Source: JAOUEA01 sp963790335 (GTDB lineage: Bacteria; Actinomycetota; UBA4738; HRBIN12). Taken from it: a stretch of DNA of 64,000 nucleotides. A program made the position numbers and the translations under genes. Below are positions 62,907-64,000 of the stretch, in pieces. Positions within the stretch are counted from its first letter, which is position 1; every line of letters starts with the position of its first letter. Where the stretch lies: the NCBI GenBank assembly GCA_963790335.1, contig CAWBOB010000001.1, positions 248,001 through 312,000 on the forward strand, read 5' to 3'. Under the pieces are notes generated by a model. That model was not told the origin of the DNA and ran no database searches. It saw nothing but the letters and a program-made list of their open reading frames with translations.

Positions 62907-64000
62907 GTGGCGACGACCTGCCCCGCGTGCGGGACACCCAACGACGATGCTGCACGCTTCTGCGCCTCGTGCGGCTCGCGACTCCTGGCACGGTGTCCGG
63001 TCTGCGGCGCGGAGGTACCGCCGCAAGCACGCTTCTGCCCCTCGTGCGGTGCCGCGCTCGACGCGACGCTGCCAGCCGAGACCGCCGGCGGCACTCCACC
63101 TCCGCTCGAGGAACGCCGTCTCGTCACGATCGTGTTCGCCGACCTCGCCGGGTTCACCGAACACAGCGATCGAGCCGACCCCGAAGACGTTCGCCGCATC
63201 CTCGTTCCGTTCCACGAGGCCGCGAAAGAGGAGATCGAGCGGTTCGGCGGCACCCTCGACAAGTTCATCGGCGACGCCGCCATGGGCGTGTTCGGCGCAC
63301 CGGTCGCCCACGAGGACGACGCGGAGCGCGCGGTGCGAGCGGCCCTCGCGATCCGCGACCGGTTCGCACAGGGTGAGCTGCCGGTGCGCATCGCCGTGCA
63401 CACCGGGGAGGCGATCGTCACCCTCGGTGAGGGTCCCGTCGTCGGGGAGCGGGTCGCCGGCGACGTGGTGAACACCGCCTCGAGGCTGCAGGGCTTCGCG
63501 CCGGAGGGCTCGGTGATCGTCGGCGAGCCGACGCAGCGCGCCACGAGGCACGTGGTCGAGTACAGGTCAGTTCCGGCGACCGCGGTCAAGGGCAAGGCCG
63601 AGCCGCTGGTCGCCTGGGTGGCAGCGTCGATCCGCGACGACGGCTCCGAGCGCGACGAGGACGACCCGCCTCCGTTCGTCGGCCGGGTGCGCGAGCGCGA
63701 ACTCCTGCACGACCTGCTGCAACGCACGATCGAGGATCGGACGCCCCGGCTCGTGACGGTTGTCGGAGAACCGGGCATCGGCAAGACGCGGCTCGTGGGC
63801 GACCTGCACGAGCACACCCGAGCGACGCACGAAGGCCATGCGTGGCATCGTGGGCATTGCCGCCCGTACGGTGAGTCGATCACCTTCGCAGCGCTCGGCG
63901 AGATCGTTCGATCCATCGCGGGCATCGCCCCCGACGAGACCGTCGGTGAAGCCGTACGCCGTCTCGACGCCGACATCGCCGTCCTCGACCTCGATGCGGG
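62907..64000 (+). CDS. Zinc ribbon-class III nucleotidyl cyclase-AAA ATPase, cut off by the window edge
   Basis: A reading frame open to the right edge (at least 364 residues). Two zinc ribbons open the protein (CPACG..CASCG and CPVCG..CPSCG), then a class III adenylate/guanylate cyclase domain (about 75-245; VFADLAGFTEHSD with the first metal Asp, GGTLDKFIGDAAMGVFGAP with the second, and GDVVNTASRLQ), then an AAA ATPase with Walker A VVGEPGIGKTRL. This layout is common in actinobacteria (multidomain cyclases with a STAND-type ATPase and later TPR repeats). GTG 62907 is the first in-frame start that keeps both ribbons. It makes cyclic nucleotides, which could reach the cNMP-binding proteins in the window; speculative. 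Confidence 0.85.
   Translation, partial: MATTCPACGTPNDDAARFCASCGSRLLARCPVCGAEVPPQARFCPSCGAALDATLPAETAGGTPPPLEERRLVTIVFADLAGFTEHSDRADPEDVRRILVPFHEAAKEEIERFGGTLDKFIGDAAMGVFGAPVAHEDDAERAVRAALAIRDRFAQGELPVRIAVHTGEAIVTLGEGPVVGERVAGDVVNTASRLQGFAPEGSVIVGEPTQRATRHVVEYRSVPATAVKGKAEPLVAWVAASIRDDGSERDEDDPPPFVGRVRERELLHDLLQRTIEDRTPRLVTVVGEPGIGKTRLVGDLHEHTRATHEGHAWHRGHCRPYGESITFAALGEIVRSIAGIAPDETVGEAVRRLDADIAVLDLDA

Overview
The window is about 64 kb of GC-rich DNA, densely packed with genes. GTG and TTG starts, overlapping ATGA/GTGA junctions and the protein families present (TgpA-type transglutaminase with DUF58 and MoxR, DUF2277, DUF1684, DUF294, DnaQ-like exonuclease, PucR-type regulator, QAT-type ABC transporter) point to a free-living actinomycete (Actinomycetota). 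An Acidimicrobiia- or Thermoleophilia-like lineage would fit better than Streptomyces or Mycobacterium, but that placement is a guess. I found no rRNA, tRNA, CRISPR array, phage or insertion sequence. No stretch longer than about 300 bases lacks a gene.

The main feature is a methylated-amine catabolic region from about 5.5 to 39 kb, made of four transcription units. (1) A minus-strand operon, 13515 to 5511, encodes a three-subunit glutamate-synthase-like enzyme (MgsABC/GlxBCD type) followed by four sarcosine-oxidase-like subunits (SoxD, A, G, B). Together these match N-methylglutamate synthase plus N-methylglutamate dehydrogenase. (2) A plus-strand unit, 14733 to about 21408, carries an APC permease, an acyl-CoA-dehydrogenase-like flavoprotein without the usual catalytic Glu, a DUF1989-GcvT fusion with the architecture of trimethylamine N-oxide demethylase (Tdm), a ribbon-helix-helix protein and a PhyH-type oxygenase. 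(3) A minus-strand run of ten closely spaced genes, 33335 to 24033, carries a glutamine-synthetase-like ligase (GMAS type), a second MgsABC set, an unrecognised 144-residue protein, two class-I amidotransferase/gamma-glutamyl-hydrolase-like proteins, a VOC protein, a single-chain FAD amine oxidoreductase and a flavin reductase fused to a cyclic-nucleotide-binding domain. (4) A divergent plus-strand unit, 33528 to 38993, carries a GAF-PucR regulator, a second GMAS-like ligase, a second APC permease and a UspA-like protein.

Read together, TMAO would be cleaved by Tdm to dimethylamine and formaldehyde. Monomethylamine would then be ligated to glutamate, rearranged to N-methylglutamate and oxidised back to glutamate with release of a one-carbon unit. 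No dimethylamine monooxygenase (DmmABCD) is visible, so that step is either encoded elsewhere or done by an unassigned flavoprotein here. The ten-gene operon looks like a second, non-identical version of the ligase/synthase/oxidase logic, perhaps for another amine. Further right are a quaternary-amine ABC transporter (48359-51982), a divergent pair of PYROXD2-like FAD proteins and a stand-alone GcvT-like protein (53119-57740), an agmatinase-family protein, and a two-subunit aconitase X (61155-62844).

The remainder is housekeeping or unassigned: MFS transporter, PLP decarboxylase, Fpg-like glycosylase, UvrA paralog, DUF294 and DnaQ proteins, MoxR-DUF58-transglutaminase, phosphatases and, running off the right edge, a nucleotidyl cyclase-ATPase.

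A caution for users: eleven genes are broken by about fourteen single-base frame changes with intact family sequence on both sides, and every one has a net +1 base. I treat these as probable assembly insertions and annotate the genes across them.
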